A DNA stretch of 64,000 bases from Pseudomonadota bacterium (GCA_023412805.1 JAEZRM010000084.1:1-64000); one strand, 5' to 3'. Counted from the first letter of the stretch, positions 28,915 to 38,026 are shown. Program-made: numbers and translations. The notes: a model not told the origin generated them from the letters alone.

Positions 28915-30540
28915 ATGGCCGACAAGATCAGAGGCGCGGACATCGTCGCGCGCACGCTGGAGCAGCTTGGGGCGCAAAAGGTCTTCACGCTGTCCGGCAA
29001 TCACATCATGTCGATCTTCGACGCTGCGCTCGAGACGAAGCTCGAGCTGATCCACGTGCGCCACGAGGCCGCGACCGTTCATATGGCCGACGCCTGGGGG
29101 CGCCTCACCGGCGAGCCGGGCATTGCGATGGTGACAGGTGGACCGGGTCATGCCAATGCCGTCGGCGCGCTCTATACAGCACTCGCGAACGAGTCCCCCA
29201 TGGTGCTGCTCTCGGGCCATGCAGCAACGGATGAACTCGGCCGCGGTGGTTTCCAGGAAATCGCGCAGGCGGACATGGCCCGCCCGGTCGCCAAGGCCTC
29301 ATGGATGTCGACCTCCGCGGCGTCCCTCGGCGAGGACGTTGCCAAGGCCTGGCGCATCGCCAAGAGCGGTCGCCCTGGTCCCGTGCACCTGAGCCTCCCC
29401 TCTGACCTGCTCGATGCGGAGATCGAGGGTGGTCGCGCGCTCATTCCCGGCTCTCAGCCTGGCGAGACGTCCGCCACGCTACCTGATGCGTTAGCCGATG
29501 CCGTGCTCGACGCGATCGCCAAGGCGAGCGCGCCGCTGATCATTGCCGCGCCGCATCTCTCGGGACCGCACGGCCGGCCGCTGCTCGCCGAACTCGAGAA
29601 ATTGGTGCAGGCCCCGGTCGTCATCATGGAAAGCCCGCGCGGCATCCGCGATGCGACGCTTGGATCGTTTTCGGAGCTGCTCAAGCGGACCGATCTGATC
29701 GTGCTCCTCGGCAAGCCGCTCGATTTCACACTCAAGTGGGCCGAGCCGCCGGTCGTCGCGCCGACGTGCCGCCTGATCAGCATCGATCCCGAGCCGGCGC
29801 TGATCGCGCGCGCGCAGAAGGAACTCGGCAGCCGTCTCGCACTCGCAGCTCTGGCCGATGCACGCGGTGCCGTGCGCACGCTCACGGCGCGCGGCAGCAA
29901 GTCCACCTCGCGCAATGCGCAATGGCTTACCGAAGCGCGCCGCCTGCTCGATCATCGTCCCGAAAGCTGGGCGACGCTGAAGGGCAAGAACGGTCGCCTC
30001 CATGCCGTCGAAGTCTTCAAGGCGCTGAAACCGATCGTCGAGCGCGATCCGAATACCGTGCTCATCTGCGACGGCGGCGAATTCGCGCAATGGGGGCAGA
30101 GCCTGATCAAGCCGCCACGCCGGATCGTGAATGGCGTTGCGGGCTCCATCGGTGCCGGTATTCCCTTCGCGGTGGCGGCGCGCGCCTGGGAAATGAAAGC
30201 GCCGATCATCACAGTCGTCGGCGACGGCACGTTCGGCTTCCACATGTCGGAGTTCGACACGGCCGTGCGGCACAATCTGCCGTTCGTCGCGATCGTCGGT
30301 ACCGACGCAATGTGGAATGCCGAAAGCCAGATCCAGCTTCGCGACTATGGCGCCCAACGCATGCACGGCTGCAGCCTACTGCCCACGCGCTACGATCAAG
30401 TGGTCACGGCACTCGGCGGCCATGGCGAGCTCGTGGACGATGCCGCGGCACTTCCGGCCGCCATCGAACGCGCCATTGCCTCGGGTAAGCCAGCCTGCGT
30501 GAACGTCATGATCGAGGCGATCGCGGCGCCGACGATCTAG
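28915..30540 (+). CDS. ThDP-binding enzyme, acetolactate synthase-like
   Basis: A 541-residue enzyme of the acetolactate synthase / oxalyl-CoA decarboxylase superfamily. The catalytic glutamate is E51 (HVRHEAATVHMADAWGR). The ThDP/Mg motif VGDGTFGFHMSEFD lies at about residues 434-447, with the downstream asparagine position reading GTDAMWNAE. ATG 28915 has GGAAGGAA upstream; the frame stays open back to 28840. The FAD-contact stretches of true acetolactate synthases are weak, so it may be a benzoylformate- or sulfoacetaldehyde-type relative. The specific reaction is not assigned. Confidence 0.8.
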   Translation: MADKIRGADIVARTLEQLGAQKVFTLSGNHIMSIFDAALETKLELIHVRHEAATVHMADAWGRLTGEPGIAMVTGGPGHANAVGALYTALANESPMVLLSGHAATDELGRGGFQEIAQADMARPVAKASWMSTSAASLGEDVAKAWRIAKSGRPGPVHLSLPSDLLDAEIEGGRALIPGSQPGETSATLPDALADAVLDAIAKASAPLIIAAPHLSGPHGRPLLAELEKLVQAPVVIMESPRGIRDATLGSFSELLKRTDLIVLLGKPLDFTLKWAEPPVVAPTCRLISIDPEPALIARAQKELGSRLALAALADARGAVRTLTARGSKSTSRNAQWLTEARRLLDHRPESWATLKGKNGRLHAVEVFKALKPIVERDPNTVLICDGGEFAQWGQSLIKPPRRIVNGVAGSIGAGIPFAVAARAWEMKAPIITVVGDGTFGFHMSEFDTAVRHNLPFVAIVGTDAMWNAESQIQLRDYGAQRMHGCSLLPTRYDQVVTALGGHGELVDDAAALPAAIERAIASGKPACVNVMIEAIAAPTI

Positions 30541-30573
30541 CGCCAGCTCATCTGCGAAGGAGGCCTCACTCGC

Positions 30574-30906
30574 ATGGCCTTCACGACGCACCCCGTACTG
30601 TTCTTCTGTGGTCTCGCGTTGGTCGTCGTCGGCTTTCTGCTGTGGCGTATTGCCGGTCGCTGGGATCTCAAAGGTCAGGCCGTCGATTCGGCCGTGAGGT
30701 CGGCCTGGAACCGACGCGTCGTCATCAGCGACGAGTTGCAGGAGCGCTACCGCGATGTGGTGGATGCGCCGACGCATGTGAAGCGCGCCGGGCGCGTGGC
30801 AGGACATGCCGCTCGGCATTTCGTGGCGCAGGCCCTCTCCATTGCGGCGCTGATCATGCTCGCACTGGGCGCGGCTCTTGCCGTGCTCGCGGTGGTGTGG
30901 CCGTAG
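30574..30906 (+). CDS. Small two-helix membrane protein
   Basis: A 110-residue protein with two predicted membrane helices (residues 7-25 and 87-108), separated by a charged loop rich in Arg, Asp and Val. AAGGAGG precedes the ATG. It follows the ThDP enzyme gene by 33 bases and ends seven bases before the convergent yebC-family gene. I recognise no family. Confidence 0.65.
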   Translation: MAFTTHPVLFFCGLALVVVGFLLWRIAGRWDLKGQAVDSAVRSAWNRRVVISDELQERYRDVVDAPTHVKRAGRVAGHAARHFVAQALSIAALIMLALGAALAVLAVVWP

Positions 30907-30912
30907 CGCGGA

Positions 30913-31662
30913 TCAGGCCGCCGTCAGGCTGGCCATGGTCGCGTCGTCGATCTCGAAGTTCGCGAACACCGACTGGACGTCGTCGTCGTCCTCGAGCGCG
31001 GCAATCAGCTTCAGGATCGTGCCGGCATTGTCTTCGTCGAGCTGCGTCGACGTCACCGGCTTCCAAACGGCCTTGACGGACTGGGGCGCCCCCAGCGCAC
31101 CTTCGAGGGCGGAGGCCACGGGCATCATGCTTTCAAAGGCTGTCGTGATGGCATGGCCGCTCTCGTCGGAGACCACGTCGTCCGCACCGGCTTCGATAGC
31201 TGCTTCGAGCACCGCATCGGCGGAGCCGGCTGCTGTCGGATAGAGGATCTCGCCGACCCGGGCGAACATGTGGGAGACGGCGCCGGTCGCGCCGAGATTG
31301 CCGTTGTACTTGGTAAAGACCGCGCGGATGGCGCCGCCCGTCCTGTTGCGGTTGTCGGTCAGCGCCTCGACGATGATGGCCACGCCACCGGGACCGTAGC
31401 CCTCGTACCGGATCTCGTCGTAGTTCTCATCGGCCCCGCCGGAGGCCTTTTTGATGGCGCGCTCGACATTGTCCTTGGGCATGTTCTCGGCCCGCGCATT
31501 TTGCACGGCGAGGCGAAGGCGGGCGTTCATTTCCGGGTCGGGCAGGCCGGATTTGGCAGCGACAGTGATCTCGCGGGCGAGCTTGGCGAAGAGCTTCGAG
31601 CGGGCAGCATCCTGCTTGCCCTTGCGATGCATGATGTTCTTGAACTGGGAATGGCCTGCCAT
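30913..31662 (-). CDS. YebC/PmpR family regulator
   Basis: A 249-residue member of the YebC/TACO1 family, with the universal opening MAGHSQFKNIMHRKGKQD and the acidic C-terminal part ending in VFANFEIDD. Family members act as DNA-binding regulators or as ribosome-associated factors that aid translation of polyproline stretches; both roles are reported, and the paralogue type cannot be resolved here. In many bacteria the gene sits beside ruvC, but not in this window. Confidence 0.92.
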   Translation of the reverse strand: MAGHSQFKNIMHRKGKQDAARSKLFAKLAREITVAAKSGLPDPEMNARLRLAVQNARAENMPKDNVERAIKKASGGADENYDEIRYEGYGPGGVAIIVEALTDNRNRTGGAIRAVFTKYNGNLGATGAVSHMFARVGEILYPTAAGSADAVLEAAIEAGADDVVSDESGHAITTAFESMMPVASALEGALGAPQSVKAVWKPVTSTQLDEDNAGTILKLIAALEDDDDVQSVFANFEIDDATMASLTAA

Positions 31663-32175
31663 GGATGATCCGTCGCGCGTCCAATAGCGGAAACCCCTCC
31701 GCCTTCATGCTTGTGCACGGAGAAACCGCTAAGATTTTGATATTTCCGCCTTTTTCCGAAGGAGCAGGCGGCTGCGATCCGTCAGGCCCGCGCTCTGTGT
31801 CCCGACGCCGCAGGGCCGACCGGCGGGTTATACGCTTCACCCCGTGCAAAATCCACCGATTGTCGCTATATAGGCGATCGGACCGGACGTTCCGAAGAAG
31901 CCAAAAGAACCTCTCGACCGCGAGACGCCCAGTCCCCCCGACACTACATGCGAGCATCGCCTTCGTCAGACCATTTTGGCGTCGTGCGGTGACGTGCGTG
32001 CGCCTGGGCGGGGGAACTTGGACGGACAGAAGGCTGATCGAGAGGCGAAAATGAAGACGGCTGTGGTGATCCCTCTCCATGGGCGGAGTTGCAGTTGATC
32101 GAGGCTCGAGCCGTGCATAAGGCGAGTCTGGCGATACCGGAGGCGGCGGCCGCGCCGCAGACCGGGAAGCCTGGA
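31663..32175. other. Divergent intergenic region, no gene recognised
   Basis: About 510 bases between yebC (leftward) and the glycosyltransferase (rightward). It contains an AT-richer patch near 31730-31760 and a TATATA near 31868 that could be promoter elements. No RNA gene or conserved ORF is apparent. If the glycosyltransferase starts at TTG 32095 (GCGGAG upstream) the gap is shorter. Confidence 0.4.
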
Positions 32176-33144
32176 ATGCTTTCAATCGCTATACCTGTGC
32201 TGAACGAAGAGCGTGGCCTGACGCGCCTGCTGGATCGGCTCGTCGCCGTTCTCGACCGGCTCGGACGCCCGTGGGAAGTCATTTTCGTCGATGACGGGTC
32301 GAAAGACGGCACTGCCGGGATGCTCACGGCCCTCAACGCGCGCGACCCGCGATTCAAAGCCGTCGTACTCAGCCGCAATTTCGGCAAGGAAATCGCCGTG
32401 GCCGCCGGCCTGCGCTATGCCACTGGCGCGGCGGCGATCGTCATGGATGGCGATCTGCAACATCCGCCGGAGAGTATTCCCGCCCTCGTGCGCCAGTGGG
32501 AGCAAGGCTACGAGGTGGTCTATGCGACGCGGACGAGCAGGGCGACCGACACGGCGCTGCACCGCCTCACGGCGAAAGTGTTCTACGGCATCTTCAGAAC
32601 GATGAGCCGCACCGAGCTGCCGCAAGGCGCCGGCGACTTCCGGCTTGTCGATCGCCGGGTTATCGACGTGCTCAATCGCATGGATGAGCGCGCGCGCTTC
32701 AACAAGGGGCTCTTCGCCTGGGTCGGTTTCCGCTCGATCGGGGTACCCTACGAGGTAGCCGCGCGCGGCGAGGGTGTATCGCGCTGGCGCTGGCGTCAGT
32801 TGATGCGCTTCGCGCTCGACGGGCTGGTTTCTTTCACGACCATACCGCTCAGGATCTGGTCGTATCTCGGCCTCCTAGTATCGGCCTGCGCCTTCCTGTT
32901 CGCACTCTATATACTCGTCGAAACGCTCGTCTTCGGCATCGAAACGCCCGGCTTCCCGACCCTCATCATCTCGGTCATGCTCTTCTCCGGCATCCAGCTC
33001 ATCTCGCTCGGCGTCATCGGCGAGTACCTTGGGCGCATCTACGAGGAGGTCAAAGGGCGGCCTCTTTTTGTCGTCTCCCGCGAGATCGGCCTCGGTGACG
33101 ATCCTGGCCCTCAGCGCACGGATCGGGGCACCGCAGGGCCATGA
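32176..33144 (+). CDS. Polyprenyl-phosphate glycosyltransferase, GT2
   Basis: A 322-residue GT2 enzyme of the DPM1/ArnC/GtrB group that transfers a sugar from a nucleotide donor to undecaprenyl phosphate on the inner membrane. The donor site is IFVDDGSKDG (D39-D40), the metal-binding triad is VMDGDLQHPPE (91-93), and two membrane helices at about residues 225-300 are followed by GEYLGRIYEEVKGRP, the family tail. ATG 32176 starts one residue before the first beta strand and has GGAAG upstream; TTG 32095 is an alternative. The stop overlaps gtrA by ATGA. Confidence 0.9.
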   Translation: MLSIAIPVLNEERGLTRLLDRLVAVLDRLGRPWEVIFVDDGSKDGTAGMLTALNARDPRFKAVVLSRNFGKEIAVAAGLRYATGAAAIVMDGDLQHPPESIPALVRQWEQGYEVVYATRTSRATDTALHRLTAKVFYGIFRTMSRTELPQGAGDFRLVDRRVIDVLNRMDERARFNKGLFAWVGFRSIGVPYEVAARGEGVSRWRWRQLMRFALDGLVSFTTIPLRIWSYLGLLVSACAFLFALYILVETLVFGIETPGFPTLIISVMLFSGIQLISLGVIGEYLGRIYEEVKGRPLFVVSREIGLGDDPGPQRTDRGTAGP

Positions 33145-33569
33145 GCCAACCGAACTCGCTGATCGATCCCGCCCGCGACCTGCCACCGCTCCGTCATTGG
33201 GGTGGCTTTCTCATCTCCGGGCTGATCGCGCTGGCGTGCGATGCGAGCCTTCTCCAGTTCGGCATTCTCGTCGCCGGGCTCAATCCGCTCACAGCGCGGC
33301 TCGTGGCGATCTCGGGAGCGATGGTCGCAGGGTGGCTCGCCCACCGGCGATTAACCTTCTCTTTGAATGCCCCGCCCACGCTTGGCGAGTTCAGCCGATA
33401 TTCCGCAACAGCATGGATAGCCGCAGCGATCAACTACGTCGTATTCGCCGCGGTGCTTCATGTGCTGCCTGGAACACATCCGCTCACGGCACTGGTATTC
33501 GCGTCAATTCTCGCCACATTTTTCGCTTACATGGGAATGCGTTACCGCGTGTTTCGGGGGAGAGCATGA
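33141..33569 (+). CDS. GtrA-family membrane protein
   Basis: A 142-residue protein with four predicted membrane helices (about residues 18-36, 42-60, 77-100 and 110-130) and the family pattern RLVAISGAMVAGWLAHRRLTF. GtrA-like proteins are thought to flip polyprenyl-phosphate-linked sugars across the inner membrane. The 4-base overlap with the GT2 gene supports a GtrA/GtrB working pair that decorates a surface glycan or lipid. Confidence 0.88.
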   Translation: MSQPNSLIDPARDLPPLRHWGGFLISGLIALACDASLLQFGILVAGLNPLTARLVAISGAMVAGWLAHRRLTFSLNAPPTLGEFSRYSATAWIAAAINYVVFAAVLHVLPGTHPLTALVFASILATFFAYMGMRYRVFRGRA

Positions 33570-33829
33570 CTGCTTTTCGAACACTGCGGGGGGAAGCCGA
33601 AAACGGCGCAACAAAGGTACGCTCCAGGTTCGTGAACTCAGAATGCGGAGGCAGGAACCGTTCATTGAACATTCACCCGCGATACCATTGCATGGTTGTC
33701 GTTCCAGGAGAATTTGTAGCAGTTGGAGGTCGCTGCGGGCGCCGGGTGAGCGTGCTGCGAGGTTCTCGGCTGCGCGTGGGCGGGCTCTCGGCAGCACCCC
33801 ACAAGTATGAGGAACCATCGGAACCGTAG
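33566..33829 (+). CDS. Possible small ORF coupled to gtrA (doubtful)
   Basis: An 87-codon frame opens with ATG inside the gtrA stop (ATGA overlap). The predicted product is rich in Arg, Gly and Ser, has no membrane segment and matches no family I know. The overlap is the only argument in its favour; the base composition looks non-coding. The rest of the 324-base gap up to ribA shows nothing recognisable, and no FMN-riboswitch core. Confidence 0.2.
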   Translation: MTAFRTLRGEAENGATKVRSRFVNSECGGRNRSLNIHPRYHCMVVVPGEFVAVGGRCGRRVSVLRGSRLRVGGLSAAPHKYEEPSEP

Positions 33830-33893
33830 CTGGACTACGGACGTTATCTGGTGCGATGGCGTGAGCGCTTGAAATGCGTCTGGAGGCGCAAAT

Positions 33894-34526
33894 ATGAAGT
33901 CGAATGCGGTTAAGTCCTACGCGCTTGATCTCGATTGGTCGGCACAGACAATCCTGCCGATCGAGTTTCGTGGTCGGGAATTGCACTTGGAGGCTCGCGC
34001 CTATCAGGGGCATGATCCGCACAATCAAGCGTTTGTCCTGATCCACAGGGCGAACCAGGCAAACAGCGAGCTGCCGGTCGTGCGCGTCCACAGTGGATGC
34101 ATCACCGGCGACATCTTCCACTCTCTGAAGTGCGACTGCTATCCGCAGTTGCAGGCGGCGCTGGAGACGATCACCACGTCGCCGCTGGGTGTGCTCGTTT
34201 ACCTGCCCTATCATGAGGGACGTGGCATCGGTATCGTGAACAAGATCCGTGCCTACGCGCTTCAGGACCAGGGATATGACACGGTGGATGCGAACGTAGC
34301 GGTCGGCGCGCCGATCGAAGCGCGCACCTATGATCTCGCCGCGCATATCCTGTTCGATCTCGGGTTGCCGGACATCCGGCTGCTTACGAACAATCCCGCA
34401 AAGGTCGACGCGCTGCGCGCGGAAGGGATCAATGTCATCGAGCGGCTGCCCGTCGTGTGCACGCCAAATGTGCACAACGTGCGCTACCTCGAGACCAAGA
34501 AGGCACGCATGGCGCACGCGCTCTAA
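33894..34526 (+). CDS. ribA: GTP cyclohydrolase II
   Basis: First committed step of riboflavin synthesis from GTP. This is a stand-alone 210-residue enzyme without a RibB domain. Zinc ligands are C69, C80 and C82 (HSGCITGDIFHSLKCDC), with the same spacing as C54/C65/C67 of E. coli RibA; Y121 and R144 match the essential Tyr105 and Arg128. The conserved YHRQEGR element is instead YLPYHEGRG, one residue longer. TCTGGAGG precedes the ATG. A strong terminator follows the stop. Confidence 0.9.
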   Translation: MKSNAVKSYALDLDWSAQTILPIEFRGRELHLEARAYQGHDPHNQAFVLIHRANQANSELPVVRVHSGCITGDIFHSLKCDCYPQLQAALETITTSPLGVLVYLPYHEGRGIGIVNKIRAYALQDQGYDTVDANVAVGAPIEARTYDLAAHILFDLGLPDIRLLTNNPAKVDALRAEGINVIERLPVVCTPNVHNVRYLETKKARMAHAL

Positions 34527-34564
34527 GCGCGAAGCCAAGCGTCGTCTTCAAGGCACAACATCCA

Positions 34565-34601
34565 GCGAGGCGTCACCCGAATGGCGCCTCGCCTTTTTTT
34601 T
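34565..34601 (+). terminator. Rho-independent terminator of ribA
   Basis: An 8-bp stem, GCGAGGCG (34565-34572) / CGCCTCGC (34585-34592), is followed at 34594 by eight T residues. It separates ribA from the convergent hslV. Confidence 0.88.
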
Positions 34602-34605
34602 ATTG

Positions 34606-35148
34606 TCAGCGCGACGCCTCGAGCGTTTCGACGACCAGATTGCCATTCGTGTAGACGCAGATCTCCGCCGCGATCGCCATCGCCTTCCTGGCAATGGCCT
34701 CCGCTTCGAGATCGGTTTCCATGAGCGCACGCGCCGCGGCGAGCGCGTAGTTGCCGCCCGAGCCGATGCCCATGACATCGTGCTCCGGCTCGAGGACATC
34801 GCCCGTGCCGGTCAGGACCAGCGTCCGCTCGCGGTCGGCGACGAGCATCATCGCTTCGAGCCGGCGCAGGAAGCGATCCGTCCGCCAGTCCTTGGCCAAT
34901 TCGACGCACGCTCGCGTGAGTTGTCCCGGATACTGCTCGAGCTTGGCCTCCAGCCGTTCAAACAAGGTGAAGGCGTCGGCCGTTGCTCCGGCGAATCCGC
35001 CGATCACGTCACCCCGGCCGAGCGAGCGCACCTTGCGCGCATTGGACTTGATGACCGTTGCACCGAGGCTCACCTGCCCATCGCCCGCAATGACGACGCG
35101 GCCCTTCTTGCGAAGCGTGAGGATCGTCGTCCCGTGCCAGTTTTCCAT
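34606..35148 (-). CDS. hslV: ATP-dependent protease subunit HslV
   Basis: Threonine peptidase of the HslUV two-ring protease, 180 residues. After removal of the short propeptide MENWHG the nucleophile is T7, in HGTTILTLRKKGRVVIAGDG. The NARKVRSL and GIGSGGNYALAAARAL stretches are family hallmarks. GGAGGAGAAC precedes the ATG. The ATPase partner hslU, usually adjacent, is absent on both sides: downstream is convergent ribA, upstream an unrelated methyltransferase gene. Confidence 0.95.
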   Translation of the reverse strand: MENWHGTTILTLRKKGRVVIAGDGQVSLGATVIKSNARKVRSLGRGDVIGGFAGATADAFTLFERLEAKLEQYPGQLTRACVELAKDWRTDRFLRRLEAMMLVADRERTLVLTGTGDVLEPEHDVMGIGSGGNYALAAARALMETDLEAEAIARKAMAIAAEICVYTNGNLVVETLEASR

Positions 35149-35253
35149 GAGTTCTCCTCCGGCACGATCAGGCCGCGCTTGTGCTGGCCATTGGTATGGT
35201 GGCCCCGCGCGATCGAATCAAGGCCTTCGGCACGCCCCTGCCAACGTCGTCCC

Positions 35254-36000
35254 TCACGCCACGAACACGAACCAGTCCACGTCCTCCATGACGGCTTCGC
35301 CGGGTGGCGCGGCGGCTGCGTGCGCGCGGAGCGCCGCCATGCCGGTCGCAAAATCCGCGTCCGAAATGCGAGACAGAAAAGAGTCGGCGCGCATAGCCGC
35401 CTTTTGCGCATAGACCTGCCAGTCCTCAGCCACCGCCTGCGGCACGATTTCATGAACGCTCAGGTTGAAGCCCGCATTCCGGAATGGCTCCGCGATCCGG
35501 CTGCGCGGCGGAAGCTCCGCCGCCACAAGGGGGGCGATCGCGGGAAAGAAATGATACTTGGGGAAGTCGGTATCGCCCGTGGTGTTGCGCAGGGCAACGT
35601 GCCCGCCCTTGCGAAGAATGCGCCGACACTCGCGCGCGGCGGCAGCAATATCGTCGAAATGATGCAATGCCATTGATATGAACACGAGGTCGGCAGCACC
35701 ATCGCCGACCGGCAGCGCACTTGCCGAGGCGCACTCGAACACGACACGATCGCCCCGCAGCTTCCCGCGCGCCTGATCGAGCATCTTGCTCGACGGATCA
35801 ACCCCGATCACGCGCGCATTGAAATTCTCGGCGAGCGGCTCCGAGAAGCGACCGGTCCCACATCCGAGGTCGACGATCAACGATCCCGGCGCCGGCGCCG
35901 CGTCGCGCGCGACCAGATCGAGCCAGAACTGGAGCGTCTCGGGCGCAAGTGTGCGCGCTCTGTCGTAGACGCTCGCGATGTCCGTCCCATCGTAGTCCAT
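35254..36000 (-). CDS. SAM-dependent methyltransferase, class I
   Basis: A 248-residue protein with the Rossmann-type methyltransferase core. Motif I is IVDLGCGTGRFSEPLA (residues 42-57), motif II ends in VIGVDPSSKML, and LVFISMALHHFDD is the post-II region typical of the UbiE/Methyltransf_11 group. ATG 36000 has AGGAGGG eight bases upstream; the frame remains open further upstream but runs antisense to the patatin gene. Substrate unknown. Confidence 0.85.
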   Translation of the reverse strand: MDYDGTDIASVYDRARTLAPETLQFWLDLVARDAAPAPGSLIVDLGCGTGRFSEPLAENFNARVIGVDPSSKMLDQARGKLRGDRVVFECASASALPVGDGAADLVFISMALHHFDDIAAAARECRRILRKGGHVALRNTTGDTDFPKYHFFPAIAPLVAAELPPRSRIAEPFRNAGFNLSVHEIVPQAVAEDWQVYAQKAAMRADSFLSRISDADFATGMAALRAHAAAAPPGEAVMEDVDWFVFVA

Positions 36001-36162
36001 GACGAAGCCCTCCTGATGGCCTGGTGCCTTTATGTTTACCAGATGACGGACGCCATTCCCGAAAGTGAATGCGCTCGCTTGCCATCCTTGGTCAGAGGCA
36101 CGACATTCAGAGAGCCGATGCCGATCACATGATCCGGTCCATATCTTCCCAAGGGAACCTGC

Positions 36163-37218
36163 ATGCCGAGTGACCATCCGGCGCGGCCGCATCGCCGGAC
36201 TTCCGCCCGTAACACTGCCAAAATCGTCAACGTGGCGTTGCAGGGTGGCGGCGCTCATGGTGCCTTCGCCTGGGGTGTGCTCGACTATCTGCTCGAGGAT
36301 GGGCGCCTCGACATCTGCGGCATCTCGGGCGCCAGCGCCGGCGCGGTCAACGCGGTCATCCTTGCGCACGGCGTGAGCACAGGCGGGCGCGAAGGCGGGC
36401 GCGCCGCCCTCGCGGACTTCTGGCGCAAAGTCGGTGAGCCGAGTTCGTACATTGGACCGCATCCTTTTCAGCAACCGCTGCCGCTCTCATATTTCAGCGA
36501 AGCCACGCCGGCCTTCGTGCTGTTCGACTTGATGACGCGCTTCTGGTCGCCCTATCAGCTCAATCCTCTCAACATCAATCCGCTGCGATCGCTGCTCGAA
36601 GCGACGGTCGATTTCGAACGTCTACGCACCTGCCCACGCACGAGGCTGTTCCTGACCGCGACGAATGTCCGCTCGGGGAAGGTGCACGTTTTCCGAACAA
36701 AGGAAGTCTCCGCCGATGTCGTGATGGCGTCAGCGTGCTTGCCGCAGGTCTTCCAGGCTGTCGAGATCGACGGCGAGGCCTACTGGGATGGCGGCTTCAT
36801 GGGTAATCCCGCACTCTTTCCACTGATCTACGACAGTCCCTCTCAGGACGTCGTCATCGTGCACGTGAACCCGCTCGTGCGTCCTGACGTACCACGCACC
36901 GCGCTCGAGATCGAAAATCGCGTCAATGAGATCAGCTTCAATGCGTCTCTCATCAGCGAGATGCGCGCCATCGCCTTCGTCTCGCGTCTCATCGACCAAG
37001 GGAAAATCCCCGAAGGCACGATGAAGCGGATGCTGCTGCACTCCATTGCCGCCGATGACGTCATGCAAATGCTGAGTGCCGTCTCCAAGATGAATACGAG
37101 CTGGGATTTCCTCACCCAGCTTCGCGACATCGGGCGCGAGCGCGCCGCACAATGGCTGGACGACGCCTTCGGCCGCATCGGCGACGAGTCTTCGACCGAT
37201 GTCGGGGCGTTCTTGTAG
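36163..37218 (+). CDS. Patatin-like phospholipase
   Basis: A 351-residue serine acyl hydrolase with a Ser-Asp dyad. The oxyanion loop is LQGGGAHG (residues 27-33), the nucleophile S58 is in GASAG, and the aspartate is in YWDGGFMGN at about residue 209. The subgroup with this architecture (no signal peptide, C-terminal helical part) is widespread in proteobacteria and probably acts on membrane or storage lipids. Divergent from the methyltransferase gene. Confidence 0.88.
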   Translation: MPSDHPARPHRRTSARNTAKIVNVALQGGGAHGAFAWGVLDYLLEDGRLDICGISGASAGAVNAVILAHGVSTGGREGGRAALADFWRKVGEPSSYIGPHPFQQPLPLSYFSEATPAFVLFDLMTRFWSPYQLNPLNINPLRSLLEATVDFERLRTCPRTRLFLTATNVRSGKVHVFRTKEVSADVVMASACLPQVFQAVEIDGEAYWDGGFMGNPALFPLIYDSPSQDVVIVHVNPLVRPDVPRTALEIENRVNEISFNASLISEMRAIAFVSRLIDQGKIPEGTMKRMLLHSIAADDVMQMLSAVSKMNTSWDFLTQLRDIGRERAAQWLDDAFGRIGDESSTDVGAFL

Positions 37219-37225
37219 TGCCGCG

Positions 37226-38026
37226 TCAGGCCTTCAGCTTCGACAGGAAATCATCGAACAGCGCGTTGATCTCGTCCGGCTGCTCGATCTGCGGGAAATG
37301 CCCTGCCTTCTCGATGATCTCGATGCGCGCGCCCGGCACCAGTCGCCCCACGTCATCCAGATATGCCGACGACTGCCCCTTCGCCATGGAGTCGCGCTTG
37401 CCGGCAGGCGTCATGTACGTCGTCTGGATGGCCATCAGCGGGACGCGCGTCTTAGCAAAGATCTCGTCGAAGCGCTCGGCGTCCCACTTGCCGATGTTGG
37501 GAAACAGGTTACCGGCAAGCTTCTCCGGCATGCCAAGTGCGCGCTCCATGACCGGGCGCACCACCGCGGGATCAGCTTCGGGCCTGAACATCTGCGCGAA
37601 CATCGGCTCGATGAAGGCGCGATAGCCGATCTCCGCGACCGTCTTGCGTCGTTCGAGATAGGCGGTGCTGCCAGCCGCGCCGAGACGGCTGCCGTCCACG
37701 AGAACGATCCCCGCGACCCGACCCGGCTGCTCGCTCATGGCGTGCATGACGATGCGGCAGCCCATGCTGTGCCCGACCAGAACTGCGCGCTCGATCGCCA
37801 GTTCGGACAGCAAAGCGGCTACGTCCTGTCCGTGCGTGTCGATGATCTCGTGCGCCTCGCTTCCCGGCGTCGTGCCGTGCCCGCCGAGATCGAGCGCGAC
37901 CGTCTCGAAGCGGCCCCTCAAGTGCGCCACCTGATGGGCCCAATCGGAGCGGGCGCAACCGAACCCGTGTACGAAAACGATCGTCGGGCGGCCTCGGCCC
38001 TCGCGCGTGTGGTCGAGCACGGTCAT
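37226..38026 (-). CDS. Alpha/beta hydrolase
   Basis: A 266-residue single-domain hydrolase. FVHGFGCARSDW provides the oxyanion region, GHSMG contains the nucleophile S87, and AGHFPQIEQP near residue 245 holds the catalytic histidine. ATG 38026 has GAGGAAAC upstream; the frame extends to 38065 without conserved residues. It resembles esterase/enol-lactonase-type enzymes; the substrate is unknown. It converges on the patatin gene with seven bases between the stops. Confidence 0.85.
   Translation of the reverse strand: MTVLDHTREGRGRPTIVFVHGFGCARSDWAHQVAHLRGRFETVALDLGGHGTTPGSEAHEIIDTHGQDVAALLSELAIERAVLVGHSMGCRIVMHAMSEQPGRVAGIVLVDGSRLGAAGSTAYLERRKTVAEIGYRAFIEPMFAQMFRPEADPAVVRPVMERALGMPEKLAGNLFPNIGKWDAERFDEIFAKTRVPLMAIQTTYMTPAGKRDSMAKGQSSAYLDDVGRLVPGARIEIIEKAGHFPQIEQPDEINALFDDFLSKLKA

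Noticed and set aside
33570..33893. Possible FMN riboswitch upstream of ribA
   Set aside because: The region has GGGCGCCGGGTGAG but none of the ordered RFN core blocks, and no sequestering stem before the ribosome-binding site.
35254..36474. A 406-residue version of the methyltransferase
   Set aside because: The first 158 codons are antisense to the patatin gene and lack protein character; a strong AGGAGGG defines the start at 36000.
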